From positions 3,410,001-3,474,000 of the forward strand of contig NZ_LT907980.1 in the NCBI RefSeq assembly GCF_900215155.1: a stretch of 64,000 nt of DNA, written 5' to 3'. Each line of letters begins with the position of its first letter. The stretch's first letter is position 1. Shown here one piece after another: positions 1 to 9,694 of this stretch. A program made the position numbers and the translations under genes. Source of the stretch: Marinobacter sp. LV10R510-11A (GTDB lineage: Bacteria > Pseudomonadota > Gammaproteobacteria > Pseudomonadales > Oleiphilaceae). The notes under the pieces are model-generated. The model worked only from the letters and a program-made list of their open reading frames with translations. It was not told the DNA's origin and made no database searches.

Positions 1-2
1 CC

Positions 3-908
3 CGTGAACACACCATACCCTACTTGATGAAAAGTGGTGATCTGGCTATGGGTTGCGCCATGAGTGAGGCGACAGCGCCGCTGCTTATGTCCTTTGGCCG
101 AGTTACCAACGAGCCGGATCAGCTAGCTGTAATGCTCTACCTTTCAGCCGGCGGGTGTGCCGAAGAGGCAGGCCGTGAGCACGAGCTGGCGGCCTTGGCA
201 GCCTTGTATGAAGGAAAAGGCAACGCGGCTGAAGACGCCATGATTCGCCAGAAGCGCGCCTACGCGTTGGCATCAAAGCGTTATCTGAAATCTTGGCAGC
301 ATCATAATGCTTTTTACGGTGAGCCTGGTACAGGTGAGTGCCCGGACTTTGACGAAGACATGGATGAGTTCATTTACCTTGCCGGTCTGCTTTCAGGTTT
401 GCAGGCTCTTAACACAGAGATCCAGTCGACCTCGTCCATCGGTGTTCCCAAGAACGTGGGCTCTGTTGTGGCTCGAGCGTCAAGCTGCCTAGACAATGAC
501 AATTGGTGGGGCGTGCCTATGGCGCTTAAAGCGACAGTATGGTCTATGATGCCCGGCGCGCTGCCGGAAGGTGAAGACGCCTTTGAGCGGCTGGCCACCG
601 CCGATCGCCAGGGCGAGGAGGCGGGTGTTCGCCTTAGCCATGTTTTCCACGCAATTGCCGCCACCAACAAAGGTGATGAGGCAAAGGTGAAAGCGGTGAT
701 CCGTAAGCACGCAGAGTCGCTTGATGCTCGCTCCGCGAATGAAGATTGGGCTTTTGTGGACGCCATGGCGACCAATATGATCGTCGCAATCTCCGATCGC
801 CTGTGGGTAGAGAATACCGGCCATCGCACACCGTTGGGCCAGCTTGGCACCTTCTGGGATGACCAGCAGAAAGAAGTTGAGACCATGGACCTGGATGGTC
901 TGCTGTAA
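3..908 (+). CDS. TRAP transporter-associated TatT-like protein, 5' end outside window
   Basis: The frame is open to the left edge, and no ribosome binding site precedes the first possible start (TTG 24, ATG 27), so the gene most likely begins before the window. About 300 residues are visible. They are rich in Ala, Glu and Leu helices, as in a helical-repeat protein, and contain repeated Cys residues. The protein resembles the TatT component family, periplasmic helical-repeat proteins encoded beside TRAP transporters and thought to associate with the solute-binding subunit. The neighbour 27 nt downstream is a TRAP permease on the same strand, which supports this reading. The substrate is not evident. 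The family call rests on resemblance and context, not on a decisive motif. Confidence 0.6.
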   Translation, partial: REHTIPYLMKSGDLAMGCAMSEATAPLLMSFGRVTNEPDQLAVMLYLSAGGCAEEAGREHELAALAALYEGKGNAAEDAMIRQKRAYALASKRYLKSWQHHNAFYGEPGTGECPDFDEDMDEFIYLAGLLSGLQALNTEIQSTSSIGVPKNVGSVVARASSCLDNDNWWGVPMALKATVWSMMPGALPEGEDAFERLATADRQGEEAGVRLSHVFHAIAATNKGDEAKVKAVIRKHAESLDARSANEDWAFVDAMATNMIVAISDRLWVENTGHRTPLGQLGTFWDDQQKEVETMDLDGLL

Positions 909-935
909 TCCGTCAACGTTCCAGAGTGTATAGTT

Positions 936-2999
936 ATGTTCAAGGGTGGTTTTCGACGTAGCGGTTTGGAGTGGTTTTCTTCGTTACCTGCATGCCTGCT
1001 GCTGTTGTCTGTGGTTCTTTTTTCCACAAGCAGCGATATTCACAACCAAATGCTGCGAGGCGGCGAGCAGCTCTGGAGTGGTTATTACAAGCTGCGCATG
1101 GATCCGGTTGCGCCAACCTGTAGTCCAGAGCGGGACATTGAAGCCGCAGTGGCGCACGAACTGTCTCAGGGGCCAGCCGCCGATAACTCTATGGCCGCGT
1201 TGCTGGGCGCTCAGGAGAAAGACCCTGCCGATGTGCGGCTTGCTATTGAGCGTTCTGTGGCTGATTGCAGAGCCGCCCACCAAAGCTATGACAGCCGCCG
1301 GGATAAGCTTACGCCGGGTGTTAAAGCCTATCGCGCGGTAGAACTGTTCGTTGCCGACTTGATTGCCTTTGGCCTCGGGTCTCAAAGGTACATTCTGGTA
1401 CTGCTCGTTATGCTGTGCGCCGTCACCGCGACCCTCACCCGTCACCATATTGCCATGCGAGCCATGGAAACCCGTTTGGACTACACGGTTTCCCTCACGC
1501 TTCAGACCGTTGCCAATGCGATGCTGTTGGGCTCCAGCCTGATCTTTCGTCAATCCAGCATAGGTCCTGAGGCAACGGGTTCCTCTGAAGACCTGCTGCT
1601 GCACAATTTTTGGGTTATCGGGTTTGCGTGCCTCACGCTCACCAGCGCCTACCGGCTGATTCGCGTGCCGCCCGATCTCGCGCCTGGCGGAAACCTGAAC
1701 AAGGCGTTCCTCGCAGTGCCGTTGTACACCGTAATGTGCCTGATTTCCGGAACCTATTTCGCTCTGATCGGCCATGCCTCGGGTATAGGTATCTATCTGG
1801 GTAAAATGATGGAGCTGGCGGACATGTTCCTTAACGTGGGCCTGTACGTTTGGGTGGGCATGATGCTTAAACAGACTCGCCTCGCCCCGCTGGTGTTCGA
1901 TCTGTTCCGACCCTGGCGCATGCCGCCGGAAATGTTGGCTGTGGTTGCGGTACTGGTGGCGGCAGTTCCAACCGCTTATACCGGTGCCTCGGGCATTTTT
2001 GTCATTGCCGCCGGCGCCGTCATCTACAGCGAGCTGCGTGCAGCGGGTGCCCGCCGGCAACTGGCGCTTGCGGCCACCGCAATGTCGGGTTCCCTAGGTG
2101 TCGTGTTGCGCCCCTGCCTGCTGGTTGTCGTTATCGCCTACCTCAACCGGGAAGTGACCACAGACGACCTGTTCAGCTGGGGCATCTGGGTGTTTGTGCT
2201 GACCGCAGTTATGTTCACCACGGTTGCGCTCACCGTAAACCGTCAGAGCAAGTTTAATCTGGCGCCGGTTTCCGAGGCCCTGCCGGCCACGCTTCACGCC
2301 TTTAAGTCGTTGATCCCGTATATACTGGTGATCGTGGGTGTTGTGATGCTTTATCGCTATGCGCTGGGCGTGCGTATGGATGAGTTTTCGGCACCGCGTC
2401 TGTTGCCGGTCATCATGTTGGCTATCCTGCTGTACGAGCACCTAAGCTTTAAGAATCGGAAGGGCACGGCGTCTGGTGAGCTCAACCATCATGGGTTAGA
2501 GCGAAGTGTGCGCGGGGCCACCAACGACACGACCGCGGAGATTGGCGCGCTGCTGTTGTTACTGGGTCTATCGGTGAGCATAGGTGGTGTGATTGAGCGC
2601 TCCGAGATCATGCAGGCCTTCCCTCAGGCGTTCGATAGTGCCTGGTCTGCCATGTTGCTGATGGTGGTCATTCTGGTGATTCTGGGGATGATTATGGATG
2701 CCTTCGGCGCCGTCATTCTTGTTACAGCAACCGTGGCAACCATTGCCTATTCCAGCGGCATTCATCCTATCCATTTCTGGATGGTGACCCTAGTGGCTTT
2801 TGAGCTGGGCTACTTGAGCCCGCCGGTGGCTTTGAACCATCTGCTAACGCGGCAAGTGGTTGGCGCCGCCGAGGTGCAGGCCGCGCTGGAGGAGGGCGGG
2901 ACGTTCTATCAGCGTCACGAGCGTATCATCATGCCTCTGATTGCCATGGGCCTTTCGCTGATACTGGTGGCGTTTGTGCCATTGCTGTTCTACGCCTGA
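936..2999 (+). CDS. TRAP transporter large permease (DctM-like) with extended N-terminus
   Basis: This 687-residue polytopic inner-membrane protein has many hydrophobic segments. The C-terminal two thirds fits the DctM family of TRAP permeases, which drive secondary uptake of organic acids or similar solutes with a periplasmic binding protein. The N-terminus is unusual: one membrane segment (about residues 13-33), then a soluble stretch of roughly 100 residues with two Cys, before the next membrane segment near residue 150. The extension may replace or include the small DctQ subunit. Start ATG 936 follows the TatT-like gene by 27 nt, suggesting one operon. The stop lies 6 nt from the convergent deacetylase gene. 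The transported solute cannot be told from the sequence. Confidence 0.8.
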   Translation: MFKGGFRRSGLEWFSSLPACLLLLSVVLFSTSSDIHNQMLRGGEQLWSGYYKLRMDPVAPTCSPERDIEAAVAHELSQGPAADNSMAALLGAQEKDPADVRLAIERSVADCRAAHQSYDSRRDKLTPGVKAYRAVELFVADLIAFGLGSQRYILVLLVMLCAVTATLTRHHIAMRAMETRLDYTVSLTLQTVANAMLLGSSLIFRQSSIGPEATGSSEDLLLHNFWVIGFACLTLTSAYRLIRVPPDLAPGGNLNKAFLAVPLYTVMCLISGTYFALIGHASGIGIYLGKMMELADMFLNVGLYVWVGMMLKQTRLAPLVFDLFRPWRMPPEMLAVVAVLVAAVPTAYTGASGIFVIAAGAVIYSELRAAGARRQLALAATAMSGSLGVVLRPCLLVVVIAYLNREVTTDDLFSWGIWVFVLTAVMFTTVALTVNRQSKFNLAPVSEALPATLHAFKSLIPYILVIVGVVMLYRYALGVRMDEFSAPRLLPVIMLAILLYEHLSFKNRKGTASGELNHHGLERSVRGATNDTTAEIGALLLLLGLSVSIGGVIERSEIMQAFPQAFDSAWSAMLLMVVILVILGMIMDAFGAVILVTATVATIAYSSGIHPIHFWMVTLVAFELGYLSPPVALNHLLTRQVVGAAEVQAALEEGGTFYQRHERIIMPLIAMGLSLILVAFVPLLFYA

Positions 3000-3005
3000 T
3001 CGGCA

Positions 3006-4103
3006 TCACTCAGGTTTGAAGGCGTCTTTGTGGAAGTCGATGGCAGCGTCGACTTCCTCGATACCGCAGACCTTAGGCTCTGGTGGCTCAGCGCCCGCTA
3101 ATACGCCCAAGACAGCGTGTACGCTTTTAGACAGGGATTCCGTGTTGTAGCCACCTTCAAGAACCATGGCCAAGCGGCCATTGCAGTGTTTGTCAGCAAT
3201 CTGCTGGAGCACACGGGTCATCGCGGCAAAGCCCTCGTACGTTACGTTGAGAGCCAGATCAAACGAGTGTGCGTCAAAGCCGGCGGAGACCAGAATCAGA
3301 TCGGGCTTGAAAAAGTTCGCCGCGGGCACCAATATTTCCCGCATAGCTTTCAGGTACGCCACGTCACCCGCGCCGCCCGCCATGGGAACGTTAACAACAG
3401 TGCCTTCTCCCAGCCCTGCTCCTACGTCCGCCAGCGCACCGCTGCCGGGATAAAAGGGCGAGGCCCGGTGCATATCAAAAAACAGCACATCCGGATCTGC
3501 CCAGAAAATATCCTGGGTACCATTACCGTGATGGGCATCCCAATCAATAATCAGTACCCGTTCACACCCTAGCTCGGCCTGAGCATGGGCGGCGGCCACA
3601 GCTACATTGTTGAATAGGCAAAAACCCCGTGCACGGGTCGGCTCCGCGTGATGCCCTGGCGGGCGGACAATTGCAAACGCGCTCCGGCTGTCGCCTTTTA
3701 CAACCGCTTCAACCGCAGCAATTGCGGTGCCGGCGGCGACTTCCGCAGCCTCAATGCTACCGGGTGAGACCGCTGTTGTATCCACATCCAGCCAAGCACT
3801 TTGGTTGCGCAGTTCAAAAATATGATCCAGAAACGAGGTGGTGTGAACGCGTGCCAGTTGTTCTCGCGTTGCTTTCTGCCCTGTTGCGATTTGCACACCT
3901 GGAATAGGCTCCCGGGCCAGCAACTCCATGATCGCGGTCAGCCGGCCGGGGTGTTCCGGGTACTTCCACTGTACATTCAGGCCTGACAGGATTGCTCTAA
4001 CTCGCTTGTCTAGCCGTCCTGGCAGGAAGTCGACGTTAGTGTCCGGGAAATGAGCAAGCACTCGCTCATCGTAAAAAACGGTCACATTTCTATTGTCAGC
4101 CAC
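3006..4103 (-). CDS. histone deacetylase family protein (zinc amidohydrolase)
   Basis: The product is a 365-residue class II-like HDAC/acetylpolyamine amidohydrolase. Zinc and catalytic motifs are visible: RPPGHHAE near residues 147-154, DWDAHHGNG at 187-195 and SAGFDAH at 273-279. Bacterial members remove acetyl groups from small amines or lysines in the cytoplasm; the actual substrate here is unknown. I place the start at GTG 4103 because AAGGAGGA lies at 4108-4115, about 5 nt upstream. The frame stays open to 4220, but that extension has no binding site and reads unlike the family. The gene is convergent with the TRAP permease, 6 nt apart. Confidence 0.88.
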   Translation of the reverse strand: MADNRNVTVFYDERVLAHFPDTNVDFLPGRLDKRVRAILSGLNVQWKYPEHPGRLTAIMELLAREPIPGVQIATGQKATREQLARVHTTSFLDHIFELRNQSAWLDVDTTAVSPGSIEAAEVAAGTAIAAVEAVVKGDSRSAFAIVRPPGHHAEPTRARGFCLFNNVAVAAAHAQAELGCERVLIIDWDAHHGNGTQDIFWADPDVLFFDMHRASPFYPGSGALADVGAGLGEGTVVNVPMAGGAGDVAYLKAMREILVPAANFFKPDLILVSAGFDAHSFDLALNVTYEGFAAMTRVLQQIADKHCNGRLAMVLEGGYNTESLSKSVHAVLGVLAGAEPPEPKVCGIEEVDAAIDFHKDAFKPE

Positions 4104-4290
4104 GCTATCCTCCTTAAAACGCCGGCTCGCAGCACCAAGTTGCCTGGTGCGATGCGTGCACAATTGTTGTACAAGCATAGACCTAAAATCCGAGGCAAGC
4201 GATCCAATGGTCCATGGCAAAGCGGAAAAAACAGTGACCGTATAACTAGATGCGGGAAACTGAGGGGCGTGGGAAATTCCGGATCGGACA

Positions 4291-4328
4291 CAAAAAAAGC
4301 GCCGTGCTGTCGCAGGGCGCTTTTTTTA
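4291..4328 (-). terminator. rho-independent terminator of pckA, bidirectional form
   Basis: A run of A, GCGCC, an 11-13 nt loop, GGCGC and a run of seven T form a symmetrical A-tract/T-tract hairpin. It begins 15 nt past the pckA stop on the minus strand. The symmetry means it could also stop plus-strand transcription. Confidence 0.85.
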
Positions 4329-4341
4329 AAGTAAGGCAGAC

Positions 4342-5874
4342 TCAGAGTTTTGGGCCGGCCTCAACAATCGCATCGGAAACATCAAATTTCTTGAAGTTTT
4401 CCACGAATTGGATAATCAGCTCTTCTGCTTTTTTGTCGTAGGCGTCGGCGCTGGTCCAGGTGTCTCGCGGGTTCAGCAGAACAGAATCAACACCCGGCAC
4501 TTGCTTGGGTACGTCTACGTTGAGGGTAGGCAGGTGTTCGATTTCGACATCGTCCAGATCACCGTTCTGAATCCCACTGATAATAGCGCGGGTCGTCGGA
4601 ATGCTGAAACGAGTACCCTCGCCATAGGAGCCGCCGGTCCAGCCAGTATTGACTAGGAAAACCTTGCTTCCGTACTCATCAATACGCTTCATTAGCAGCT
4701 CGGCGTACACGCCCGCCGGACGCGGGAAGAACGGGGCGCCAAAGCAGGTAGAGAAGGTGGACTTAAGCTTGGACGATGAGCCCATTTCCGTGGAGCCAAC
4801 CAGTGCGGTATAGCCGCTCAGGAAGTGATAAGCCGCGCCTTCACGGCTCAGGATCGACACGGGAGGCAACACGCCGGTCATGTCACAGGTCAGGAACACG
4901 ATGTGGGACGGCTCGCCAGCACGGTTTTCAAGCACACGTTTTTCCACGTGCTCAAGCGGGTAGGCACAACGGGAGTTTTCGGTGAGGGAAACATCGCTGT
5001 AATCTGGCTTGCGGCTTTCGGGATCTATGGTTACGTTTTCAACAATAGCGCCGAAACGGATAGCATCCCAAATAATGGGTTCGTTCTTCTTACTTAAGTC
5101 GATGCACTTGGCATAGCAGCCGCCTTCGATGTTGAAGACAGTGCCTGGGCCCCAGCCGTGTTCATCGTCGCCAATCAGGAAGCGATGCGGGTCGGCAGAG
5201 AGGGTGGTTTTGCCGGTGCCGGAGAGGCCGAAGAACAGGCAGGTTTCGCCATCTTCGCCCACGTTGGCAGAGCAGTGCATTGGCAGCACATCTTTTTCGG
5301 GCAGTAAGAAGTTCTGCACGGAGAACATGGCTTTTTTCATCTCGCCGGCGTAACGCATCCCAGCCAGAAGTACTTTGCGGCGAGAAAAGTTAATGATCAC
5401 GCAGCCACTGCTGTTGGTGCCGTCGCGCTCGGGTACACACTTAAAATTGGCGGCGTTCAAAAGCTGCCATTCCTGTTTGTCAGCCTGGTTGTAGTTTTCC
5501 GGGCGAATAAACAGGTTGCGGCCAAACAGGTTCTGCCAGGCGGTCTCAGTGGTCATTTTGACCGGCAGATAATGCTCGGGGTCGGAGCCGACGTGAACCA
5601 GCGAAAAAAAGCTGTCCTTTTCGGCAATGTAGGCTTCTACACGATCCCAAAGGGCATCGAATTTATCGGCGTCGAACGGACGGTTGATTGGCCCCCAATG
5701 GATGTCGTCGGAGGTGCTCGGCTCTTCGACGATATAGCGATCCATAGGAGATCGGCCGGTATGTTCACCGGTTTTTACGACCAGTGAGCCGTTGGAAGAC
5801 AATTGGCCTTCGTTACGCGCAAGTGCCTGCTCCACCAGTTGTGCTGTACTCAGATCATTATAAGTGTTGCTCAC
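4342..5874 (-). CDS. pckA: phosphoenolpyruvate carboxykinase (ATP)
   Basis: PckA converts oxaloacetate and ATP to PEP and CO2, the entry step of gluconeogenesis, in the cytoplasm. The 510-residue protein carries the kinase-1a P-loop GLSGTGKT at residues 216-223, the RYAGEMKK substrate loop near 174-181 and GDDEHGW at 235-241. Length is normal for the ATP-dependent family. The start is GTG 5874, with GAGG about 7 nt upstream. The gene lies downstream of hslO in the same orientation, as in many gammaproteobacteria, but 170 nt separate them. A strong terminator follows. No feature looks damaged. Confidence 0.97.
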   Translation of the reverse strand: MSNTYNDLSTAQLVEQALARNEGQLSSNGSLVVKTGEHTGRSPMDRYIVEEPSTSDDIHWGPINRPFDADKFDALWDRVEAYIAEKDSFFSLVHVGSDPEHYLPVKMTTETAWQNLFGRNLFIRPENYNQADKQEWQLLNAANFKCVPERDGTNSSGCVIINFSRRKVLLAGMRYAGEMKKAMFSVQNFLLPEKDVLPMHCSANVGEDGETCLFFGLSGTGKTTLSADPHRFLIGDDEHGWGPGTVFNIEGGCYAKCIDLSKKNEPIIWDAIRFGAIVENVTIDPESRKPDYSDVSLTENSRCAYPLEHVEKRVLENRAGEPSHIVFLTCDMTGVLPPVSILSREGAAYHFLSGYTALVGSTEMGSSSKLKSTFSTCFGAPFFPRPAGVYAELLMKRIDEYGSKVFLVNTGWTGGSYGEGTRFSIPTTRAIISGIQNGDLDDVEIEHLPTLNVDVPKQVPGVDSVLLNPRDTWTSADAYDKKAEELIIQFVENFKKFDVSDAIVEAGPKL

Positions 5875-6047
5875 TTCGACCTCGCCCTCGGGATGTCTTC
5901 GTGATTGCTCAGGCCGCCCCCGAACATTGGCGGAAAACTGAACAATCGGGTCAGTTCAGGCGCGCTATTATGCCAGAGGCGCCAGTAAAAAACGACCGCG
6001 CCGAACGCCGCATGAATGCTGGCTTCCGGGCGAATCCATAACTATCT

Positions 6048-6902
6048 CTAGTGTAACGTATGGCCAGCGAAAAGATGATCAATATCATTCTTATCGAAGC
6101 GATAGTGCGCGTGGCAAAACTGGCAGTCCATCTCTATGGTGCCCTGTTCGTCCAGAATACTGTAACACTCGTCTTTGCCGATGGCTTCCAGCGCATTGAG
6201 GGTCCGTTGCGGAGAACAGCTGCATTGAAACGCCACGGTTTCGGCGTCAAAAAGCCGCACGGTTTCTTCATTAAACAGCCGGTGCAGCAGGGTTTCGCTG
6301 TCCAGCTCCAGCAGTTCATCGGCTTCAACAGTGCGTGCCAAGTGGTTGACGCGCTCCCAGAGTTCATCGTCCTGTTCGGTGGCCCCCGGCAAACGCTGAA
6401 GCATCAGGCCCGCGGCTCCGTTTTCACTAGCAAACAGGAACAGGCTGGTGGGGATCTGCTCAGAGCGTTCAAAATATTCTTCCAGGCATCCCGCAAGGCT
6501 GTCCCGCTCCCTAGGCACAACGCCCTGATAGCGGTTGCCTTGGTTGGGCTCGATGGTAATGGCCATGCGCCCGTCGCCCAGTAGGTTGTGAAAGCTTTCC
6601 TCGCTTACCGCGTGCTCATCAAACCTCGCTAACCCACGGATTTTGCGATCATGGCTGCATTCTGCCATCAATGTTCGCAGCGGGCCTTCGCCTTGGGCCT
6701 GGATAGATAAGGTGCCCTTGAACTTCAGGCTACTGCTCATAACGATACTGGCCACGAGGGCTTCGCCCAGCAGGCCGCGGATTGATTCGGGGTAGGGCGC
6801 TTGGTTGACGATCTCTTGGAAGCTCTCATCAAGCTGTACCCAGGCTCCGCGCACCTGGCTATGCTCAAATATAAAACGCTGGAACTGGTCGCGGGATGCC
6901 AT
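6048..6902 (-). CDS. hslO: redox-regulated chaperone Hsp33
   Basis: Hsp33 is a cytoplasmic holdase that is activated when oxidation releases its zinc and unfolds the C-terminal switch. The four zinc cysteines are present as CXC (residues 227 and 229) and CXXC (260 and 263) in a 284-residue protein of normal length. Start ATG 6902 has AGGAGA 6 nt upstream. Hsp15 lies immediately upstream on the same strand, 68 nt away, and yrfG beyond it. This yrfG-hslR-hslO-pckA order is conserved in gammaproteobacteria. Confidence 0.96.
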   Translation of the reverse strand: MASRDQFQRFIFEHSQVRGAWVQLDESFQEIVNQAPYPESIRGLLGEALVASIVMSSSLKFKGTLSIQAQGEGPLRTLMAECSHDRKIRGLARFDEHAVSEESFHNLLGDGRMAITIEPNQGNRYQGVVPRERDSLAGCLEEYFERSEQIPTSLFLFASENGAAGLMLQRLPGATEQDDELWERVNHLARTVEADELLELDSETLLHRLFNEETVRLFDAETVAFQCSCSPQRTLNALEAIGKDECYSILDEQGTIEMDCQFCHAHYRFDKNDIDHLFAGHTLH

Positions 6903-6970
6903 GCTGGTTCTCCTGAAAACGGGGTGCGTTAATCGGTGAGTGATAGAGGCAAGTGGCAGGGTGGTTAGGC

Positions 6971-7378
6971 TCAGATGCCGTTCTGGTCACGGAATCGTTG
7001 AAGATCGCGACGGTCTTTCTTGGAAGGTCGCCGCGCTGGCGTCAACTGTGAGGCCTGCATGGTCTTGCGCTGCCGCGCGAGATCTTCCCGTTTTTTTACG
7101 CTGTCTTCGGTTTCATGGTAGAGCATCTGGGCTTCTGGCGCGCCGCGGCGGCGTTCGCTGATGTCGTCTACTACAATAATCTGTTCTTGCCAGCCCAAGC
7201 GCAGGGTAAGCGTGGCGCCGAGTTCAACCAGGCGGCCGGGCTTGCAGCGTTGGCTGTTGTAGCGAACCTTGCCACCTTCAACCGCTTCTTTAGCCAGAGA
7301 GCGCGTTTTGTAAAGGCGCACAGCCCAAAGCCATTTATCGAGTCTTACCCGCTGATTGTCTGGAGTGGATGCCGCCAT
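6971..7378 (-). CDS. hslR: ribosome-associated heat shock protein Hsp15
   Basis: Hsp15 is an S4-domain RNA-binding protein that recognises stalled 50S subunits carrying peptidyl-tRNA and helps recycle them. The S4 domain occupies about residues 10-70 (VRLDKWLWAVRLYKTRS is typical). The tail is very basic, with many Lys and Arg, and fits rRNA contact. Length (135 residues) is usual. Start ATG 7378 is preceded by GAGGAGA. It sits between yrfG (41 nt upstream) and hslO. Confidence 0.94.
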   Translation of the reverse strand: MAASTPDNQRVRLDKWLWAVRLYKTRSLAKEAVEGGKVRYNSQRCKPGRLVELGATLTLRLGWQEQIIVVDDISERRRGAPEAQMLYHETEDSVKKREDLARQRKTMQASQLTPARRPSKKDRRDLQRFRDQNGI

Positions 7379-7419
7379 GTCTCCTCACTTGGTGAGCGTG
7401 TGCCCGAATTATAACGCTC

Positions 7420-8109
7420 TCAGCCAGCAGATGGCAGGGGCCTTTGTTGGTGCATAGCCGTCAGGATCTCATCAAAGTGATGGACACAGGGTATCTCGGG
7501 ATGAGACTCCCGGGCGGCTTGCTTGCTGTCGGGGGCGAGAACACCCAGACACTGGGCGATCCCCGCTGACCGGGCGCTTTCTAGCACCGGGAAGCTATCA
7601 TCCACCATGAGTGTGGTTTGTGCCCGGTAGGGCGCCAGTTGCTGCAGATCCTTCCAGAACGTGGTGTCTTCTTTTGGCTTGCCCAGTTGATGGCTGGAGA
7701 CAATGCCATCTACAAAGCTACCCAGGCCGGTGCGTTGTAGCTTAAGTTCCAAGGGATCAGGGTGGCAGTTGGTTACAATCACGGATTTCAGGCCCGTTTT
7801 TTTGAGCGCCTGAAGAAAATCTGCCACGTGCGGGAGGTAGCCGATGCGGTCGCTGACCTCAGACTTAAGGCCAGTGATATCCATGGCCAGCCGCTCGCTC
7901 CAGTAATCAGTGCAATACCAGTTGAGACTGCCTCTTTCGGCCATGATCATAGTGATCAGTTTATCCCTGGCTTCATCAGGGTGCAGGCCGTATTGCTCGG
8001 CATAGCGCCGGGGCAGGTGTTCTAGCCAGAAGTGGTTGTCGAAATGCAGATCAAGCAGTGTTCCGTCCATGTCTAGGAACACGGTTTCGAGAGAAGTCCA
8101 GTTGATCAT
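7420..8109 (-). CDS. yrfG: HAD-family GMP/IMP nucleotidase
   Basis: This 229-residue haloacid dehalogenase-superfamily phosphatase has motif I DMDGTLLDL near residues 13-21, motif II in SVIVTNCH and a C-terminal LMVDDSFPVLESAR stretch with the acidic motif IV. In Escherichia coli the homologue dephosphorylates purine nucleoside monophosphates. The call rests on sequence resemblance and on its place directly upstream of hslR, the usual order. No clear Shine-Dalgarno site precedes ATG 8109, so the start is less certain than the frame. Confidence 0.88.
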   Translation of the reverse strand: MINWTSLETVFLDMDGTLLDLHFDNHFWLEHLPRRYAEQYGLHPDEARDKLITMIMAERGSLNWYCTDYWSERLAMDITGLKSEVSDRIGYLPHVADFLQALKKTGLKSVIVTNCHPDPLELKLQRTGLGSFVDGIVSSHQLGKPKEDTTFWKDLQQLAPYRAQTTLMVDDSFPVLESARSAGIAQCLGVLAPDSKQAARESHPEIPCVHHFDEILTAMHQQRPLPSAG

Positions 8110-8176
8110 AGATAAAAACAGCCTGAAGAGTTTTCGTCAGGCTGCCGAAGATCCCGGCCTAAGGCAAGCCGGAATA

Positions 8177-8509
8177 TTACTTATCAGATTGTTCGACGGT
8201 CTCTGGCTTTCGACCTGATTTGGTGCAGCCCAGGCAACGTACAAAGGTTGCTTTCGCCGGGCCTACTACCAGAACTTCTCCCGCTTCTTCAGCGTTGCCC
8301 CCGAGCAGAGAAAATGGCAGAGACACCAAGTACACGGCGCTTCCCAAAATGGTGGTGGCCAGCAGCACCGGGCGCACAAACACAGCATCACCTGCCATAG
8401 CCAGTGCGGATGGGGTTTCATCTATGGCGCGTGCATAGCCTAAAGATGAAAAGGCCATCAGGCATGCCGCCACAGTGGCAACCAGGGTGCGTGAAATATT
8501 GCGGATCAT
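8177..8509 (-). CDS. small exported or membrane protein of unknown function
   Basis: The 110-residue product starts with a clear signal peptide or signal anchor (about residues 1-27, ending near YARA), followed by a second hydrophobic stretch around residues 45-70. The C-terminus is polar and has a short CLGC pair. AGGAGA lies 6 nt before ATG 8509. Similar short proteins occur in Pseudomonas and its relatives without an established role; I do not recognise a functional motif. The gene stands alone between yrfG (67 nt away) and mutM. Confidence 0.7.
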   Translation of the reverse strand: MIRNISRTLVATVAACLMAFSSLGYARAIDETPSALAMAGDAVFVRPVLLATTILGSAVYLVSLPFSLLGGNAEEAGEVLVVGPAKATFVRCLGCTKSGRKPETVEQSDK

Positions 8510-8722
8510 GATCTATCTCCTGAACTTTTGGGGCCCCGTTGGTACCGGGCTGTCGCTAACCAGTACCGGGTTCGTATCGGGAAGATCGAACCTTATTGTA
8601 ACTATCGGGCATTAATCCTCTGTTAACTATGAATCATATTTACGTATTTTCAAACGAATTTCCGTTGCGAATTGTGCAACTCGGAGCATTTCAGTGTGGT
8701 TTCGGCAGAGAGTTACACGAAA

Positions 8723-9535
8723 CTATCGCTGACACCGGCCGCAGTACACCGTGGATCGGCCGCTCATGCGGATTTCTTTCAACGGAGTTCCGCACTGAGG
8801 GCAAGGCTCGCCGGATCGGCCATATACTAGAAGAGACTGGGCGAAATAGCCCGGCTTGCCGTCGCTGTTGACGAAGTCTCGCAGGGTAGTGCCCCCCATC
8901 AGAATCGCGGCGCTCAGGGTTTCCCGAATGGACTCCACAAGACGCAGGTAACGATCCAGGCTGATGCGCCCGGCCTTGCGTCGGGGGTAAATGCCGGCTT
9001 TGAACAGGGCTTCGTTGGCATATATGTTGCCAACGCCGACAACTACGTGACTGTCCATGATGAAGGACTTTACCGGAGTGTTTTTACTCCGCGATAGCCG
9101 GAACAGCATCCGGCCGGTGAATTCCGGCGATAGCGGTTCTGGACCAAGGCTGGCAATCAGCGGGTGCGTCGCTGCGGAATCAGACCATAGCCAGCAGCCA
9201 AACCGACGGGGATCATTAAAGCGCAGAATAACGCCGGAATGCAGCACAAGATCTATGTGGTCGTGTTTTTGTACAGGCGTGTTGTCGGTGATGATGCGAA
9301 GGCTGCCGGACATGCCAAGATGAATGATGGCGGTGCCGTGATCCAGGTTCAGGAACAGGTATTTCGCGCGCCGATCCACGGTTCGTATAATCTGCCCTTC
9401 CATTTGCGCAGCCAAGTCCTCGGGCACCGGCCAGCGCAGGCTGCCATTGCGCACCGTTACTCGGGCGACGGTTTGTCCTTCGCAGTAAGGCGCTACACCG
9501 CGCCGGGTTGTTTCAACTTCGGGTAATTCGGGCAC
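8723..9535 (-). CDS. mutM: formamidopyrimidine-DNA glycosylase (Fpg/MutM)
   Basis: MutM excises 8-oxoguanine and formamidopyrimidines and nicks the abasic site. The protein begins MPELPEVE, giving the catalytic Pro2 and Glu3 after Met removal. It has the helix-two-turn-helix stretch around [12 protein letters not shown] and ends in a four-Cys zinc finger (CPQC ... CGRC). Length is 270 residues, normal. It is divergent from the desaturase gene, with 159 nt between the two starts. Confidence 0.97.
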   Translation of the reverse strand: MPELPEVETTRRGVAPYCEGQTVARVTVRNGSLRWPVPEDLAAQMEGQIIRTVDRRAKYLFLNLDHGTAIIHLGMSGSLRIITDNTPVQKHDHIDLVLHSGVILRFNDPRRFGCWLWSDSAATHPLIASLGPEPLSPEFTGRMLFRLSRSKNTPVKSFIMDSHVVVGVGNIYANEALFKAGIYPRRKAGRISLDRYLRLVESIRETLSAAILMGGTTLRDFVNSDGKPGYFAQSLLVYGRSGEPCPQCGTPLKEIRMSGRSTVYCGRCQR

Positions 9536-9694
9536 GCATCCGGTCTCCGGTTAAGTGTAGGGGCGTGTTGTTCGGTAAGTGTGAACAGTAACAAATTTGC
9601 CCCCAAAGGCTGTTGTTGTGGCTAACACCTGTACGCTAAAGTATGGTTGCTGGCGATTTTGCGGTCGCCCTGGATTTTGATTTGAGGATTAACT

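Noticed and set aside
374..1027. Long minus-strand open frame opposite the TatT-like gene
   Set aside because: It lies wholly opposite better coding sequence, has unusual composition, and no recognisable domain; typical GC-rich antisense shadow.
984..2060. 358-codon minus-strand frame opposite the TRAP permease
   Set aside because: It is the reverse shadow of a clear membrane protein; residue composition (many His, Gln, Arg) is typical for that.
4108..4220. Longer start of the deacetylase gene at 4220
   Set aside because: The extra 39 residues lack a binding site, and GTG 4103 has a near-perfect one.
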